Assembly (NCBI GenBank): GCA_019155205.2
Contig: JAHNZQ020000079.1
Span: forward strand, 1,036,278 to 1,100,277
DNA length: 64,000 nucleotides
DNA from: Gracilaria vermiculophylla
Taxonomy: Eukaryota; Rhodophyta; Florideophyceae; Gracilariales; Gracilariaceae
Direction of reading: 5' to 3'
A program made the position numbers and the translations under genes. Within the stretch, counting starts at the first letter, position 1. Each line of letters starts with the position of its first letter. Below are positions 19,249 through 29,713 of the stretch, in pieces. Under the pieces are notes generated by a model that had not been told where the DNA came from, did not search any database, and saw nothing but the letters and a program-made list of their open reading frames with translations.

Positions 19249-19413
19249 GGCGGGCGGGGTGGGCGAAGGTCGCGCGGCGCGCGGAGATGAGAAGCGCGCT
19301 GGGCGCCTGCGGCAAGTGTTTGGGGGGGGGGGGGGGGGGGGGGGGGGGGAAGGGGGGCGGGGGGGGGGGTGGGGGCGGGGGTGGGGGGTGGGGTGGGGCG
19401 GGGGGGGCAGCTG
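19249..19413. repeat. G-homopolymer and G-rich tract next to assembly gap
   Basis: From about 19321 the plus strand is nearly pure G with sparse A, C or T up to 19410. It lies in the 5' flank of the copy-1 transporter and ends at the gap, so it probably caused the break in assembly. Confidence 0.9.
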
Positions 19414-19513
19414 NNNNNNNNNNNNNNNNNNNNNNNNNNNNNNNNNNNNNNNNNNNNNNNNNNNNNNNNNNNNNNNNNNNNNNNNNNNNNNNNNNNNNNN
19501 NNNNNNNNNNNNN
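19414..19513. other. assembly gap (100 N)
   Basis: Exactly 100 N, the usual placeholder for a gap of unknown length. Reading frames drawn across it are meaningless. Confidence 0.99.
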
Positions 19514-19789
19514 GGGTTTGGGTTGGATACGCGGCGAGGCGCGCGCTCGCGCATTCCCGCACCGCCCTGCCTCCTGGTGCCACCGTCGCATGCACGCTGT
19601 CTGCGCCCTCCCCGTCCCTCCCCGTCCCCTCGTCCGTCCGCACCCCCCCATCTCCACTCCCTCCCATGGCGACCCCCACCAGGCCCCGGCCCTCTGTTCG
19701 CGCCAAGCGCCAACGCCTCCGAGGCGCGTTCACGTCGGCTCCTCCGCGCCCCGGCCGCAAACACCGCGTGTCCGCCGCTGCCCACACCA

Positions 19790-20012
19790 TCGACGCCCTC
19801 TACTAGCAGTATCGACACCCTCTACTAGCAGCATCGACTCACTCTACTAGCAGCATCGACTCACTCTACTAGCAGCATCGACTCACTCCACTAGCAGCAT
19901 CGACTCACTCTACTAGCAGCATCGGCACACTCCACTAGCAGCATCGACTCACTCTACTAGCAGCATCGACGCACTCTACTAGCAGCATCGACGCACTCTA
20001 CTAGAAGCACCG
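19790..20012. repeat. 22-bp minisatellite, about ten copies
   Basis: About ten head-to-tail copies of a unit close to CTACTAGCAGCATCGACTCA plus CT, with point variants (GACGCA, GGCACA, CCACTAG). Copies are contiguous, with no unique spacers, so this is not CRISPR-like. It sits between the two paralogous transporters. The AG-CAT pattern repeats stops in frame, so it is non-coding. Confidence 0.95.
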
Positions 20013-20320
20013 ACGCACCCTCGCGTAGCCGTCGCGTCTCGCAGTCAACAGTCTGCGTATCCACTCCACGCTCGCTATGGCTATCGCGCATCCGTTCTTG
20101 GCCTACAGTGTTGCCAACACAGACGCTCGCATCATCAAAACCAGATGCCAACCGGCTCTTCCTCAACAACAACAATCACAACACTTGCCCACGCCCAACG
20201 GCTGCTCAACCCACTGAGCTACAAAGCGTAGCTCAAAAACTGCGCCACTACAGACGCACACTCTTATCAAACATGAGATTCGCCGCCGCACAAGCGCGCG
20301 CAGCATCCAGCGTCCCTGCC

Positions 20321-22564
20321 TCACGAAGACGCGCTGTTGTGCAACCAATGCACGGTAAGCACGCCCACCACGCCCAGCACCAGCTGCATCGGCGCGCCGA
20401 ACCGCATCCAATCCCCAAACGTGTAGCCGCCGGGTCCGTGCACCATCAGATTCGTTTGATACCCGATTGGCGTCGAGAAGCACGCCGACGCGCCAATCAT
20501 TAACGTGTACAACGCCGATCTTGCGCTCACGCCCTCCTTCGAAACAATGCTGTGCACCACGGGGAACACCAGAGTCACTGCCGCATTGTTGGTGATCACC
20601 GACGAAAGCATCGCCGTTCCAATGTAGATGCCAAACAACAGCCCTAGAGTGCCCACGCGTTCAAACGCCTCCACCATCGCGTTTGCCACGCGCTCGGCCG
20701 CTCCGCAGTCTTCGAGCCCGTTGGAGAGCCCAAAACTCGACGCAATGGTCACCACAACGGCCATGTCAACTGCCTGTCCCGCGTTGTTCACGTTCATGCA
20801 CCCACTTAGAATCATCAAGAATGCGGCCGTGCTGGCGGCTGTGAGCAGCGGCACAGCGCCGCTGGCCGCCAAGCTCACCATGCCCACCGCGATTCCCGCC
20901 GAAATCAGCATGTGCGCCACGTCTTCGCGCGGAGGCTGAGAATGGGAAACCTCCGACACCAGCGCGAAGTTGGAATCCTTCCCGAATCGCTCGGCGAATT
21001 CCGTGCCGGCCTCCACAAGCAGCGTGTCGCCGGCCTTGAGCCGAATGTCTGCAATCCGTTGTTTCACGTGCGTTCCCTGCCGATGCACCGCGATGATTGC
21101 GGCTGAGAAGCGGGATCGGAACTGCGATTCTTTCGCTGTGGTGCCCACCAATGCGGACGTTGTGCCGATCACGAGTTCGATGAGCCTGCGCCGATGGCGC
21201 TCAATCTTCATTTTCTGAGACTGCCCCGTTGCTGGAACCAGGCCCGGAATGTGGTACAGCTCGCGTACAGTCTCCACCACGCCGGCGAAGAGAAGCGTGT
21301 CGCCTTGCAAGATGCGCGTGTCCGGTGCGACTGCTGGTATGACGGTGCTGTCTGCGCGAGTGATCTCCACCAGGTACAAGCCGCTCAAGTTTCGCAGCCC
21401 GGCTTCCTGCACGGTTTCGCCCACAATAGGCGAGTGGGGCTTGACCAACAGCGCCACGGTGTATTCACGGGGGTTGCCCATGATGGCACCCACGCCCGTC
21501 TGGCCGCGGTCACGGAGGAGACAGTGCGAAAAGAGCAGCATGTAGGTGAGGCCTGCCAGCAGCACGACCAGTCCGACGGGGGTGATGCCGAATATGGGCA
21601 GCCCGACGCCGGTTCCGTTTTCGTTGACGCCGAGAATGCGCGCTTTGACGGCCAGGCCGTTGACGACGAGATTGGTGCTGGTGCCGAGCAGGGTGAGCGT
21701 GCCGCCGAGAACGGCGGCGTTGCTGAGCGGCATCAAGAGCTTGGACACGGGAATGTTTGCTCGCCTCGACCACGACTGCACGACCGGAATGAGCATGGCC
21801 ACCACCGGGGTGTTGTTGAGAAAGGCGGAGATGGCGGCGACGGGCAGCATGACGCGCAGCTGGGCGACCCAGGTGCGGCGCGGCTTGCCGAGCAGCACGC
21901 GGAAAACGGGCAGCAGCGCAGACGTGCGCTGGATGCCGTCGGCGACGATGAAGAGCACGGCGACGGAGAGGACGCCAACGTTGGAGAAGCCCTCGACGGC
22001 GCGTGCGGGGGTGACGATGTCGAACAGCAGCATGAGGGCGAGACCGAAAAGCATGGAGAGCACGGTGGGAAAGGCGTTGGACAGCAAGATGCACAGCGTG
22101 AGCAGCAGAATGTTGACGGACATGCACGCGCGCCACCCCAGGTCGTGAAACAGCGCCCAGGTGGCTGCTAGCACTGCGAGAGTTGCTGCGATGGCGAGCA
22201 AGACGGCGGTGGCTCTGCGCGTTGCCAGGCGCACAATGGTGTCATTGAGGTTGGGTGCAGCAACTCGGTGGACGGGTAGTGGGGCGGCGCCGTAGTACGC
22301 GGTCGCCCCGTGCGCTTTTCGAGGGGAAGCATGGGCGGATGAGGCCGGAGACGGGAGACTGGGGTGTGGGAGAAGGGCAAGGTTTGCATCTGTGAGGGGG
22401 ATTTGGAGGGCGTTGCACACGAACTGGTCCTCGGTGACGTCAGCGTTTGTGGGCGTTTCGGGCAGGTCGGGGATGCTTATGATTCGACAGTCGATGTTCT
22501 CGTCGCTTTGAGACGGGGCGATGGCGGGGCTACGAGGGTGCGGCGGTGCTGCGCCGCGGGTCAT
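20321..22564 (-). CDS. SLC13-type anion (sulfate) transporter with two TrkA-C domains, copy 2
   Basis: 747 residues from the ATG at 22564, which aligns with the start of copy 1; the frame is open to 22843 but that extension is Arg/His-rich and unlike copy 1. The same blocks occur: LNNTPVVAML, GTSTNLVVNGLAVK, two TrkA-C domains (EYTVALLVKPHSPIVGETVQEAG... and LIELVIGTTSALVGTTAKES...), ITNNAAVTL and CFSTPIGYQTNLMVHGPGGYTF. The two copies are near-identical in some core stretches but differ in the N-terminus and in helix lengths, so the duplication is old enough for divergence. Copy 2 is more GC-rich at third positions. It probably imports sulfate, which red algae need for sulfated wall galactans; that link is inference. 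Confidence 0.87.
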   Translation of the reverse strand: MTRGAAPPHPRSPAIAPSQSDENIDCRIISIPDLPETPTNADVTEDQFVCNALQIPLTDANLALLPHPSLPSPASSAHASPRKAHGATAYYGAAPLPVHRVAAPNLNDTIVRLATRRATAVLLAIAATLAVLAATWALFHDLGWRACMSVNILLLTLCILLSNAFPTVLSMLFGLALMLLFDIVTPARAVEGFSNVGVLSVAVLFIVADGIQRTSALLPVFRVLLGKPRRTWVAQLRVMLPVAAISAFLNNTPVVAMLIPVVQSWSRRANIPVSKLLMPLSNAAVLGGTLTLLGTSTNLVVNGLAVKARILGVNENGTGVGLPIFGITPVGLVVLLAGLTYMLLFSHCLLRDRGQTGVGAIMGNPREYTVALLVKPHSPIVGETVQEAGLRNLSGLYLVEITRADSTVIPAVAPDTRILQGDTLLFAGVVETVRELYHIPGLVPATGQSQKMKIERHRRRLIELVIGTTSALVGTTAKESQFRSRFSAAIIAVHRQGTHVKQRIADIRLKAGDTLLVEAGTEFAERFGKDSNFALVSEVSHSQPPREDVAHMLISAGIAVGMVSLAASGAVPLLTAASTAAFLMILSGCMNVNNAGQAVDMAVVVTIASSFGLSNGLEDCGAAERVANAMVEAFERVGTLGLLFGIYIGTAMLSSVITNNAAVTLVFPVVHSIVSKEGVSARSALYTLMIGASACFSTPIGYQTNLMVHGPGGYTFGDWMRFGAPMQLVLGVVGVLTVHWLHNSASS

Positions 22565-23778
22565 TGCAAGCTGGAGCTGGCGCTGTGTGAAGCGTTTGGG
22601 AGGCGACGTGGTTGAGGGCGAGTGTTTTGTATGGTGCTGGCGGCCGGGGTGATGCAGGGCGGAGCGTGCGCGCGGAGGGCGGTGGATATTGAGGGTGGCA
22701 GAGACGGTGGGCGTGGCGAAAAGCGGTAGCGACTCTCGCGAGTGGCGCAGCACACGACGCAAAGCGCGCGATTGAGCTTTGAGCTGTCGCCTGCGCACAG
22801 CGTTCGACGGGTGTGTGACATGGTGACATGATGCGGTGGCCAAAAGCTTGGCGCAACAATCAGCAGATAAGGAGCTGGGCGCTGCGAGCGCGCACTGGAC
22901 CTAAATGCGCGCACTTGATCCGTGGCCAAACAAGCGACGCGCGCTGCAGCCGTGGGGCACCTGCGCCGCCTTGTCAGCCAATGAACTTTTTGCTCGTTGC
23001 GCGCTCACTTGTCCGTCAAGGCGCTTGGCGCCAGAGACGCGCACGCCCACACGCGTCGCTGCTCCAATGTGCGTTGCGTCGCGCTAACGTGCTCGGCCAT
23101 CGCGCCCGCAGCCAGAGTGCGTGAAGAACCGCACCGCGTGTGTGCGGCGAGCACACACGCCATCTGTCTCCCGCTCAAGCCGCGACACCTTTGACTGCCG
23201 CCGTCAACGCGTGTCCATCAACGACCAAGTGGCAGCTTTGTCGCGTCGCGAAGCAATGCGCCTGCGCACCGAATCAAAGCCTGTTGGAGCGTTACCACCA
23301 CATTGCGCTCGGTTTAGACTCTAGCTACTTGGCACCGAATGATTGGCTCCCAACGCCCCTTCCGTGCAGCTACCAAAACCGTGCCCAACTGTACCACGCT
23401 GCCTTCTCTCAGCCCCCCGCCCCCGACCACGCCCCGTCTTCTTTACTGCGCACGTCAACCGCATGTCCGCGCGTTCCAAAGCGCCACCAACGTCCGACGT
23501 CGCTGCCGTCCCTCCCCCTGTTGCTAGTCCATCCCAGTTTGCGCAGGCGCAGCCACTACTTTTCACGCTACGCGCCTTGCACCCGCGCCGCGCCAACGTT
23601 GCTCCCCTCGTTTGGCTGCGCCCAATGCGCCAAAGCGCAGCCAAGCGACGTAGCAAGTGATGCACACGCCCACGGCCAGCTGCGCTCCACGCACTTGTAA
23701 CGTGTTTTCATGTTCACGCGCCCCTTCCCAAACACGTCCGTGCTCGTGCGTGTACATCGCCGTGTTGCCGTTCTGCTG
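22565..23778. other. intergenic, no supported gene
   Basis: About 1.2 kb between copy-2 transporter and the DUF202 gene, both on the minus strand. GC-rich and CpG-rich frames occur on all strands, but none has recognisable domains. The copy-2 promoter should lie at its left end. Confidence 0.5.
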
Positions 23779-24375
23779 CTATTGACCAAAGTGCGGTGCC
23801 GCTGCCGGTGTGGAATCGTCCGCAGCTGCGTGCTGCCCCTCGTGCAGTAGCGCGTACGTCATCGTCACACCCACCACAAGGAGCAGCGCAGTGACAACCA
23901 CAAGCGGGCTGTGCTCCCTGGTGAACGACGGCACATGCTCAATGTTTCCGGTGCGCAGCGCGTGGCGCCGCCGGTAGTACGCAAACGTGCCGTACAGCAC
24001 GAGAAGAAGCGCAACGAGCCACGAAAAGCCCACGACCACCACCCGCAGCGGGTCGCGCTTGTCCACGTCAAACGTCACGAAGATGAACGAGCCGATGGCG
24101 CCCGTGTGCAGCCCGGTCCACAGCCACTTGAAGAACGTGCGCTCCGCCGCCATGTCCGTCTTGAGCAGGTCCGCCACCTGCTTCTGCGGCGACTTTTCCT
24201 TGTCCTTCTTCTTCTTCCCCTTCTGCACGGCGCCGTACTGCGCGCCGCCCGGCGCGCCGCTGTCGCCGCGCTGGCCGCCGTCCACGCGCACGCCGGTCAG
24301 CGGCGTGATCTCGTCGTCCGCGTCGGACGCCAGCGCCACCATCTCCGGCGACTCCGCGGACGCGTTGCCATTCAT
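23779..24375 (-). CDS. DUF202/VTC1-like membrane protein
   Basis: 198 residues from the ATG at 24375 (227 if the ATG at 24462 is used). A disordered basic N-terminus with GKKKKDKEKSPQK leads to DMAAERTFFKWLWTGLHTGA (75-94), the DUF202 hallmark AERTF-x-KW/AW. Three membrane helices lie at about 84-103, 110-133 and 156-176, with YYRRR after helix 2. VTC1, the small membrane subunit of the yeast vacuolar polyphosphate polymerase complex, has this fold. The large SPX-bearing VTC subunits are not in this window, so a role in polyphosphate storage is an inference. Confidence 0.75.
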   Translation of the reverse strand: MNGNASAESPEMVALASDADDEITPLTGVRVDGGQRGDSGAPGGAQYGAVQKGKKKKDKEKSPQKQVADLLKTDMAAERTFFKWLWTGLHTGAIGSFIFVTFDVDKRDPLRVVVVGFSWLVALLLVLYGTFAYYRRRHALRTGNIEHVPSFTREHSPLVVVTALLLVVGVTMTYALLHEGQHAAADDSTPAAAPHFGQ

Positions 24376-26201
24376 GCTGCGCGCTCTGCTCGGCGGCGAG
24401 GCGCGCGCGCCGCCCCACTCGCAGCTGCTGATGCGCCGGCCGCTCTCGTACGCGGCACCCACACCGCGCGCACGTGCGCCGCAGCGCGCACGGCGCGCCG
24501 CCCCGCGCGCCGCGCCACCCTAAAGTACCCGCGCTGGTTGCGGCTGCACGTCAAAACCATCACACGGAAAGGAAAACGACACGTGGCATTTTGCTGCAAA
24601 TCATCGTTTTTAGTACTGTAGTGCTATCGAAAAAAAAAATCAAGTTCAAAAAAACAGTTTCAAAATCATACTAAACACATTTCACAAGCTTCAAGCTTCA
24701 TATAGTATTGCCTTGTTCAGTGGTTGATTTTCGCTTGTGTGTACTAAATTATTGTTATTCAGCGCTTCCACATCGCGATTCCCAGACGTCCCATAGTTAA
24801 AATATTGTTAGCTTTCGTGCTATTTCCAATACTTTTTTTTTTTTAAATCAAACGCTGTTCGAAACGGTCTGTAATGGCCATAACTCATTCTAAAGCGCAC
24901 ATCTTTTTTATTTTCAAAGGGGTTTAAGTGAACTAAACACGCAAATAAATGCGTGGCATTACTTTCTAGTCGGCCAAAACCCCTTTTTGATTACTGCAGA
25001 CTACTAAACTGCCGCTCTATCGTGATGAAAAGCCATTTTACAATTCTGACAAGATATGTTAAGTTTTATAAAAAGATGTGTGAAAGCATTTGAAAGCCGT
25101 TTTGAGTGTATAATGTTTACTAAAAAGGCTTTGTATGTAGCTCGTTTCATGTAAGGTCTAAAGCACACCATAATATAAGCTCTAATAGAACACAGATAGC
25201 ACTATGTAAACGACTGTAGATCATCTAAATCAAAGTTTTACTCCATTTAAAACGCATTGCATTCGCACCTATCTTTTTCTCGAGGCTTATGGGACACTAC
25301 CGCATCTTGTTTTGTTTATTTTAAGCTTTCAAAAAAAAAGTTTGTTCAGATTAATGAACCAAAACATATTTTCAGCGTTTTGCATTACCATTTTGTTCTT
25401 TTTTTTTAGGTATCATTCTTTTAATGGAGTGTGAAGTGCAAATTAAAGTGTTGCCCAAAGTTATGCTTATCATTGGCGCTGAGCGTCATTAGGCTATGAA
25501 GAAAACGTTGTGTTTACTTTATATATTAGTATGAAAATGAGAATAACAGCCTAGATGCAAGGTATTGTTTGAAGCATTGTGTTGTAAGCTTTTAATGGAG
25601 GAGATGTACTTTAATGTGGTTTTGAGGAAATAATTGGGCGCGAGTTGGAAATGTGCTGTAGCGGTTTTTGGCGAGCTCCATGGGTGTGCTATACTTTTGA
25701 AGCGCACTGTATTGGCGGCGGCGCGCACGTCGGCTGCGCGCAGAGCTGCGCCCGCTTGTTGGGATGCGCCTGTTGACGCCGCGTTCGCCGCCTTGAGCAT
25801 CGCCCAAATTCAGCCGTGCTTCAAGAAATGCGCGAGCCGCGGCGCCCCCCGCCCGCTGGGTGGCGCCCACATCACATCCACTGCCGCGCTTGTCCGCATC
25901 TCCGCCCTCCACTCCGAGGCGTGCAAGCCACGTCAAACACCAAATCATTCGCATCACACGCCGCATCCACCATCTCCCGCGAAAAACAACAAAACAAAAC
26001 TCCCAGTTGGTACCGCTCCTCCCCGCCGTCGTGCCTGCTGTGCCCCAACGGCACTCAAGCTGCGCTGCTCTTGTCCGCGTCGCAACACACCACAGCGCCA
26101 TCCATTGTGCCATCACGCTGCGCTGCAGTTGCCAAACGTCGCGCGCACGCTAATTTCTACCCCTCATCCATTCTGCCATTGCTTCACGCGCGCTTTCAAC
26201 A
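24376..26201. other. AT-rich island with no supported gene
   Basis: From about 24540 to 25640 base composition falls sharply against GC-rich flanks on both sides, and stop codons are dense in all frames. The left edge contains TACTGTAGTGC and, at 24657, GTTTCAAAATCATA, both shared with the Tc1-type ends elsewhere in the window. A small inverted pair, AAAGGGGTTT at about 24917 and AAACCCCTTT at about 24980, is also present. The segment from 25640 to 26201 is GC-rich and likely the 6PGL promoter. Confidence 0.6.
24583..24676 (+). mobile_element. degenerate Tc1-type terminal repeat
   Basis: CATTTTGCTGCAAATCATC near 24583 weakly matches the family terminus, and AGTTTCAAAATCATA near 24656 matches the inner direct repeat well. 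The spacing (about 75 bp) and the shared TAGTACTGTAGTGC between them match the 44.9 kb copy. The opposite end is not clear; a weak inverted match lies near 25610-25630. Confidence 0.5.
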
Positions 26202-27218
26202 ATGACATTCTCCGTTCTGTCCACCCGCACCACCCCCCTGCCCGCATTTCACACAGCCATTGCTCTTCCGCTCCATTCCTCACCTGCCCTCCACCCGCCC
26301 CTTTGCCGCACGCCTATCCGCCGCACCCCCCCCCCACTCATGACCGTCTCCGTCAGCATCGGCGCCGTCCCCGCCAAGCTCGGCGAGGCCGTATCAGCAG
26401 CCGCCGCCGACGCCGTGCGCGAGCGCGGCACCTTCTCGCTGGCCATCTCCGGCGGCTCGCTGCCGCGGCTGCTGGCGGAGGGGCTGCCGCCGTCCGCCGT
26501 CGACGCCGCCCCCGCGTGGCGCGCCTTCCTGGCCGACGAGCGCGTCGTGCCGCTGCACCACGCCGACTCCAACTACCGCCTCATCCGCCACCGCCTGCCG
26601 CGCGTGCCCGTCGAGCCCATCGACGCGGCGCTGCCGCCCGCCGCGTGCGCCGCCGACTACGCGCGCCGCCTCGCGCGCGCGCTGGGCGACGCGCCGCGCT
26701 TCGACCTGCTGCTGCTCGGGCTGGGGCCCGACGGCCACACGTGCTCGCTCTTCCCCGCGCACCCGCTGGTACGTGCCGCGCCCGCCCGCCGCCCCCCCCG
26801 CGCCCCGCGCCCGCGCTGACCGCCGCCGCGCGCGCGCGCGCGCGCGCGCGCGCGCCCCGCAGCTGCACGAGCGCGAGAAGCTCGTGGCCGCCATCACCGA
26901 CTCGCCCAAGCCGCCGCCGGCGCGCGTGACGCTCACGTACGCGGTGCTCAACGCCGCGCGCGCCGTCGTGTTCGTGGTGACGGGCGCCGCCAAGGCGCCC
27001 GTCGTGCAGGACATCCTGGAGGTACGTGGCGCGCGACGCCCCGCGACGCCACGACGAGCAACCGCGCTCACACCGCGCCCCATTCCCCCCGCCCCCGACA
27101 CCCGCCGCGCCACGCACAGAACGAGCACAGCCGCCTGCCGGGGGCGCTGGTCAAGCCGTCGCACGGCACCGTGACCTGGCTGCTCGACGAAGACGCCGCG
27201 TCAATGCTCTTCAAGTAG
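26202..27218 (+). CDS. PGL: 6-phosphogluconolactonase, three exons, probable organelle presequence
   Basis: Exons 26202-26768, 26863-27021 and 27120-27218, giving 274 residues. All three junctions are phase 0, with donors GTACGT and acceptors CGCAG and CACAG. Protein signatures: [59 protein letters not shown], then [25 protein letters not shown] in exon 2 and the closing [11 protein letters not shown] in exon 3. These define the second enzyme of the oxidative pentose phosphate pathway. The ATG at 26340 would give a cytosolic-size 228-residue enzyme; the ATG at 26202 adds 46 Ser/Thr/Pro/Arg-rich residues like a plastid transit peptide. Intron 1 contains a long CG-dinucleotide run. Confidence 0.9.
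26828..26855. repeat. CG-dinucleotide run inside PGL intron 1
   Basis: Alternating C and G for about 27 bp directly before the acceptor CCCCGCAG. It replaces the usual polypyrimidine tract. Alternating CG of this length can adopt Z-DNA. Confidence 0.9.
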
Positions 27219-27454
27219 AGCGCTGAGGCGCGCGGCGCGCGGCGCGCGGCCCGCGGGCGCGGCCCGACGCTGCGCCACACGCGCCACGCTAAAGCACACG
27301 GAGCCACTTGTCTGACGAGGGGGAAAAGGTCACACGTACAAGCTTTGGGAGTGTGCATGCCCGCCGCTTGTTTGTTTACTTTGCAGTGCGCGCAGCGCGC
27401 AGCGCTCCGCGCGCCGAGCGCTGCGACACACCAAGTAGCTCGTCCACAGCGCCC

Positions 27455-29698
27455 CTACTGCGCGGCGGCGCTTTCCGCGCGCGCGAGCTTCGCCGCCTCC
27501 ACCATGTTGGCGAGCGACGGGAGCACCTCCTTCCACTTGCGCGTCTTGAGCCCGCAGTCGGGGTTGACCCAGACGCGCTCGCTGCGCAGCCCGCACTCTC
27601 TGAAGAGCTTGATGCGCGCCGCCATCGTCTCGGTCTTGGGCACCACCGGCGAGTGGATGTCGTACACGCCGGGGCCGATGTCGCGCGCGTAGCCGAAGCT
27701 GGCCAGCGCGCGCAGCATGTCGTCGCCCGAGCGCGAGTTTTCGATCGTGAGCACGTCCGCGTCCATGCCGTCGATCGCTTCGAGGATGTCCTCAAAGTCC
27801 GAGTAGCACAGGTGCGTCACGATCTGCGTGGCGGCGCGCACGCCCGACGTGCTGAGGCGGAACGAGCGCACGGCCCAGCGCAGGTAGTCGTCCCAGTGCT
27901 CGCGCTTGAGCGGCAGCCCCTCGCGCAGCGCGGGGTCGTCCACCTGGATGATGGAGCAGCCGGCGCGCTCGAGGTCCAGCACCTCCTCGCGCAGCGCCAG
28001 AGCGATTTGGTACGCCTGCTGCTCGCGCGAGATGTCCTTGCGCGGGAACGACCAGTTGAGGATGGTAGTGGCGCCGGTGAGCATGCCCTTGACGGGCTTG
28101 GCCGTCATGGCCTGCGCGCTCTTGAACTCGCGCACGGTCATGGGCGCCGTGCGCGACACGTCGCCGTAAATGATGGGCGGGCGCACGTAGCGGTTGCCGT
28201 AGCTCTGCACCCAGCCGTGCGTGGTGAAGGTGAAGCCGGACAGCTTGACGCCAAAGTACTCGACCATGTCGGTGCGTTCCGGCTCGCCGTGCACGAGCAC
28301 GTCCAGCCCGAGCGCCTCCTGGATGCCGATCACGTACGCCATCTCCTTGTCCACGCGAGCGTTGTACTCCTCGTCACTGATGAGCCCCTTGCGGTGCCTC
28401 GTGTGCAGGCGGCGCAGCTCGGGCGTCTGCGAGAACGAGCCGATCGTGGTGGTGCCAAAGCCGCCGGGGACGGTGAACTGGTGCGGACGGCGCTCTTCGA
28501 ACGCGGGGGAGCGCGTGAAGAGACTCTCCTCGACCGCGGCCGCGACGGAGTGCTCGATGGCCTGCCCCATGTCCGGCGGCGTGGCAGAGGGCGCGGCGGC
28601 GGCGGCGGCCACTTTGCACGTGGTGTTGAGCTTCTGCACGGCAAAGCTGAGGCGGGAGCGAAGGTGCTCCGGCAGTGCCGCCTCGGCGTCCACGTCGATG
28701 GGGACAAACTGCAGCGAGCAGCTGGGCTGCACGACGATGGAGACGTCGTCGGCGACGACGGCGCTGATGGCGGCGAGCAGGGCCGGGGCGGAGGCGTCGT
28801 CCGCCCACACGGATCGGCCGTCAATGACGCCCGCGCCCAGGCGAAGGGCGGAGGGGAAGCCGCACTGCTTGAGCGTGGCGAGGTTGTCGCCGCGCGTGAA
28901 GTCGAGGGAGATGGCAGCCAGCCCCGGGAGCTTGGCGACCCACGGGAAGACGTCGACGTGGATGTCGTCGAAGAAGGTGACGAGGTTGAGCGGGAGGCTG
29001 CACGACGCGAGGGCGGCAAAGGCGGTCTCGTACAGCGGGCGCAGCGACGGGGCTTCGGAGAGGACGAGGGCCGGTTCATGGATCTGGACCTCGGTGACTT
29101 TGCGCTCGGCGAGAAGGCGCAGTAACTGGACGTACAGCGGCAACAGCTTGTCGAGCATGTCCCGCGGCTCAACATCGACGAGGCGGGCAATGTGGACGTA
29201 GGTGACGGGGCCCAGGACGACCGGGACGACGTGCTCGGCGCCGATCTGCTGCTGGGCAAAGTGGATCTGGCGCAGGAAGGCGTCAAAGTTGGGGGACGGG
29301 GTGGTGTCGGCGTGCAGCTCCGGGACGAGGTAGTGGTAGTTGGTGCCAAAGAACTTGGACATGTCGAGGGCCGGGGCGTCGTCGACGCCGCGCGCCATGG
29401 CAAAGTAGGCCGGGCGGCCCGGGGGCAGATGGCGGAAGCGCGGCGGGGCGCAGCCCAGGCGCTCGGTCCAGTCGAGGACGTGGTCGTACAGGGTGTGGTC
29501 GCCGACGGCGACGGAGTGGATGCCGGCGGCGCGCTGCGTGTCGAGGGCGTCGGCCAAGACCGAGTCGGAGATGGCGTCCAGGGCGGCGTCGGACACGACG
29601 CCGGCCCAGTAGTTCTCGACGGCCTTCTTCATCTCGCGGTTGCGGCCGATGCGCGGGTAGCCGAGGGTGGCTGTAGCGTACGCGGAGCCTTGCTTCAT
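27455..29698 (-). CDS. METE: cobalamin-independent methionine synthase
   Basis: 747 residues, near the usual 750-765. The N-terminal domain starts ATLGYPRIGRNREMKKAVENYW. The C-terminal catalytic domain has TTTIGSFSQTPELR, the zinc ligands His629 and Cys631 (THLCYSDF), Glu653 (TIENSRSGDD) and Cys715 (NPDCGLKTRKW), with the same spacing as the E. coli enzyme. It transfers methyl from polyglutamyl 5-methyltetrahydrofolate to homocysteine without vitamin B12, so this organism need not rely on B12 for methionine. Very GC-rich, intronless, convergent with PGL. Confidence 0.96.
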   Translation of the reverse strand: MKQGSAYATATLGYPRIGRNREMKKAVENYWAGVVSDAALDAISDSVLADALDTQRAAGIHSVAVGDHTLYDHVLDWTERLGCAPPRFRHLPPGRPAYFAMARGVDDAPALDMSKFFGTNYHYLVPELHADTTPSPNFDAFLRQIHFAQQQIGAEHVVPVVLGPVTYVHIARLVDVEPRDMLDKLLPLYVQLLRLLAERKVTEVQIHEPALVLSEAPSLRPLYETAFAALASCSLPLNLVTFFDDIHVDVFPWVAKLPGLAAISLDFTRGDNLATLKQCGFPSALRLGAGVIDGRSVWADDASAPALLAAISAVVADDVSIVVQPSCSLQFVPIDVDAEAALPEHLRSRLSFAVQKLNTTCKVAAAAAAPSATPPDMGQAIEHSVAAAVEESLFTRSPAFEERRPHQFTVPGGFGTTTIGSFSQTPELRRLHTRHRKGLISDEEYNARVDKEMAYVIGIQEALGLDVLVHGEPERTDMVEYFGVKLSGFTFTTHGWVQSYGNRYVRPPIIYGDVSRTAPMTVREFKSAQAMTAKPVKGMLTGATTILNWSFPRKDISREQQAYQIALALREEVLDLERAGCSIIQVDDPALREGLPLKREHWDDYLRWAVRSFRLSTSGVRAATQIVTHLCYSDFEDILEAIDGMDADVLTIENSRSGDDMLRALASFGYARDIGPGVYDIHSPVVPKTETMAARIKLFRECGLRSERVWVNPDCGLKTRKWKEVLPSLANMVEAAKLARAESAAAQ

Positions 29699-29713
29699 GG
29701 CGGCGGGTAGCGG

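Noticed and set aside
19790..20012. Possible CRISPR-like array
   Set aside because: The repeats are contiguous with no unique spacers, and the genome is eukaryotic; it is a minisatellite.
20155..20235. tRNA-like segment on the minus strand with GTAGCTCAGTGGGTTGAGC
   Set aside because: The D-arm and A-box fit well, but no anticodon stem pairs, there is no GGTTCRA T-loop at the right distance, and acceptor ends do not match. Treated as chance or a SINE relic too weak to call.
22565..22843. 93-residue N-terminal extension of the second SLC13 transporter
   Set aside because: Arg/His/Ser-rich, not shared with the tandem copy, whose conserved N-terminal motif aligns from the later ATG.
25634..26929. 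431-codon plus-strand frame over the PGL gene
   Set aside because: Reads PGL exons in the wrong phase and gives Arg/Ala runs; PGL motifs appear only in the other frame with introns.
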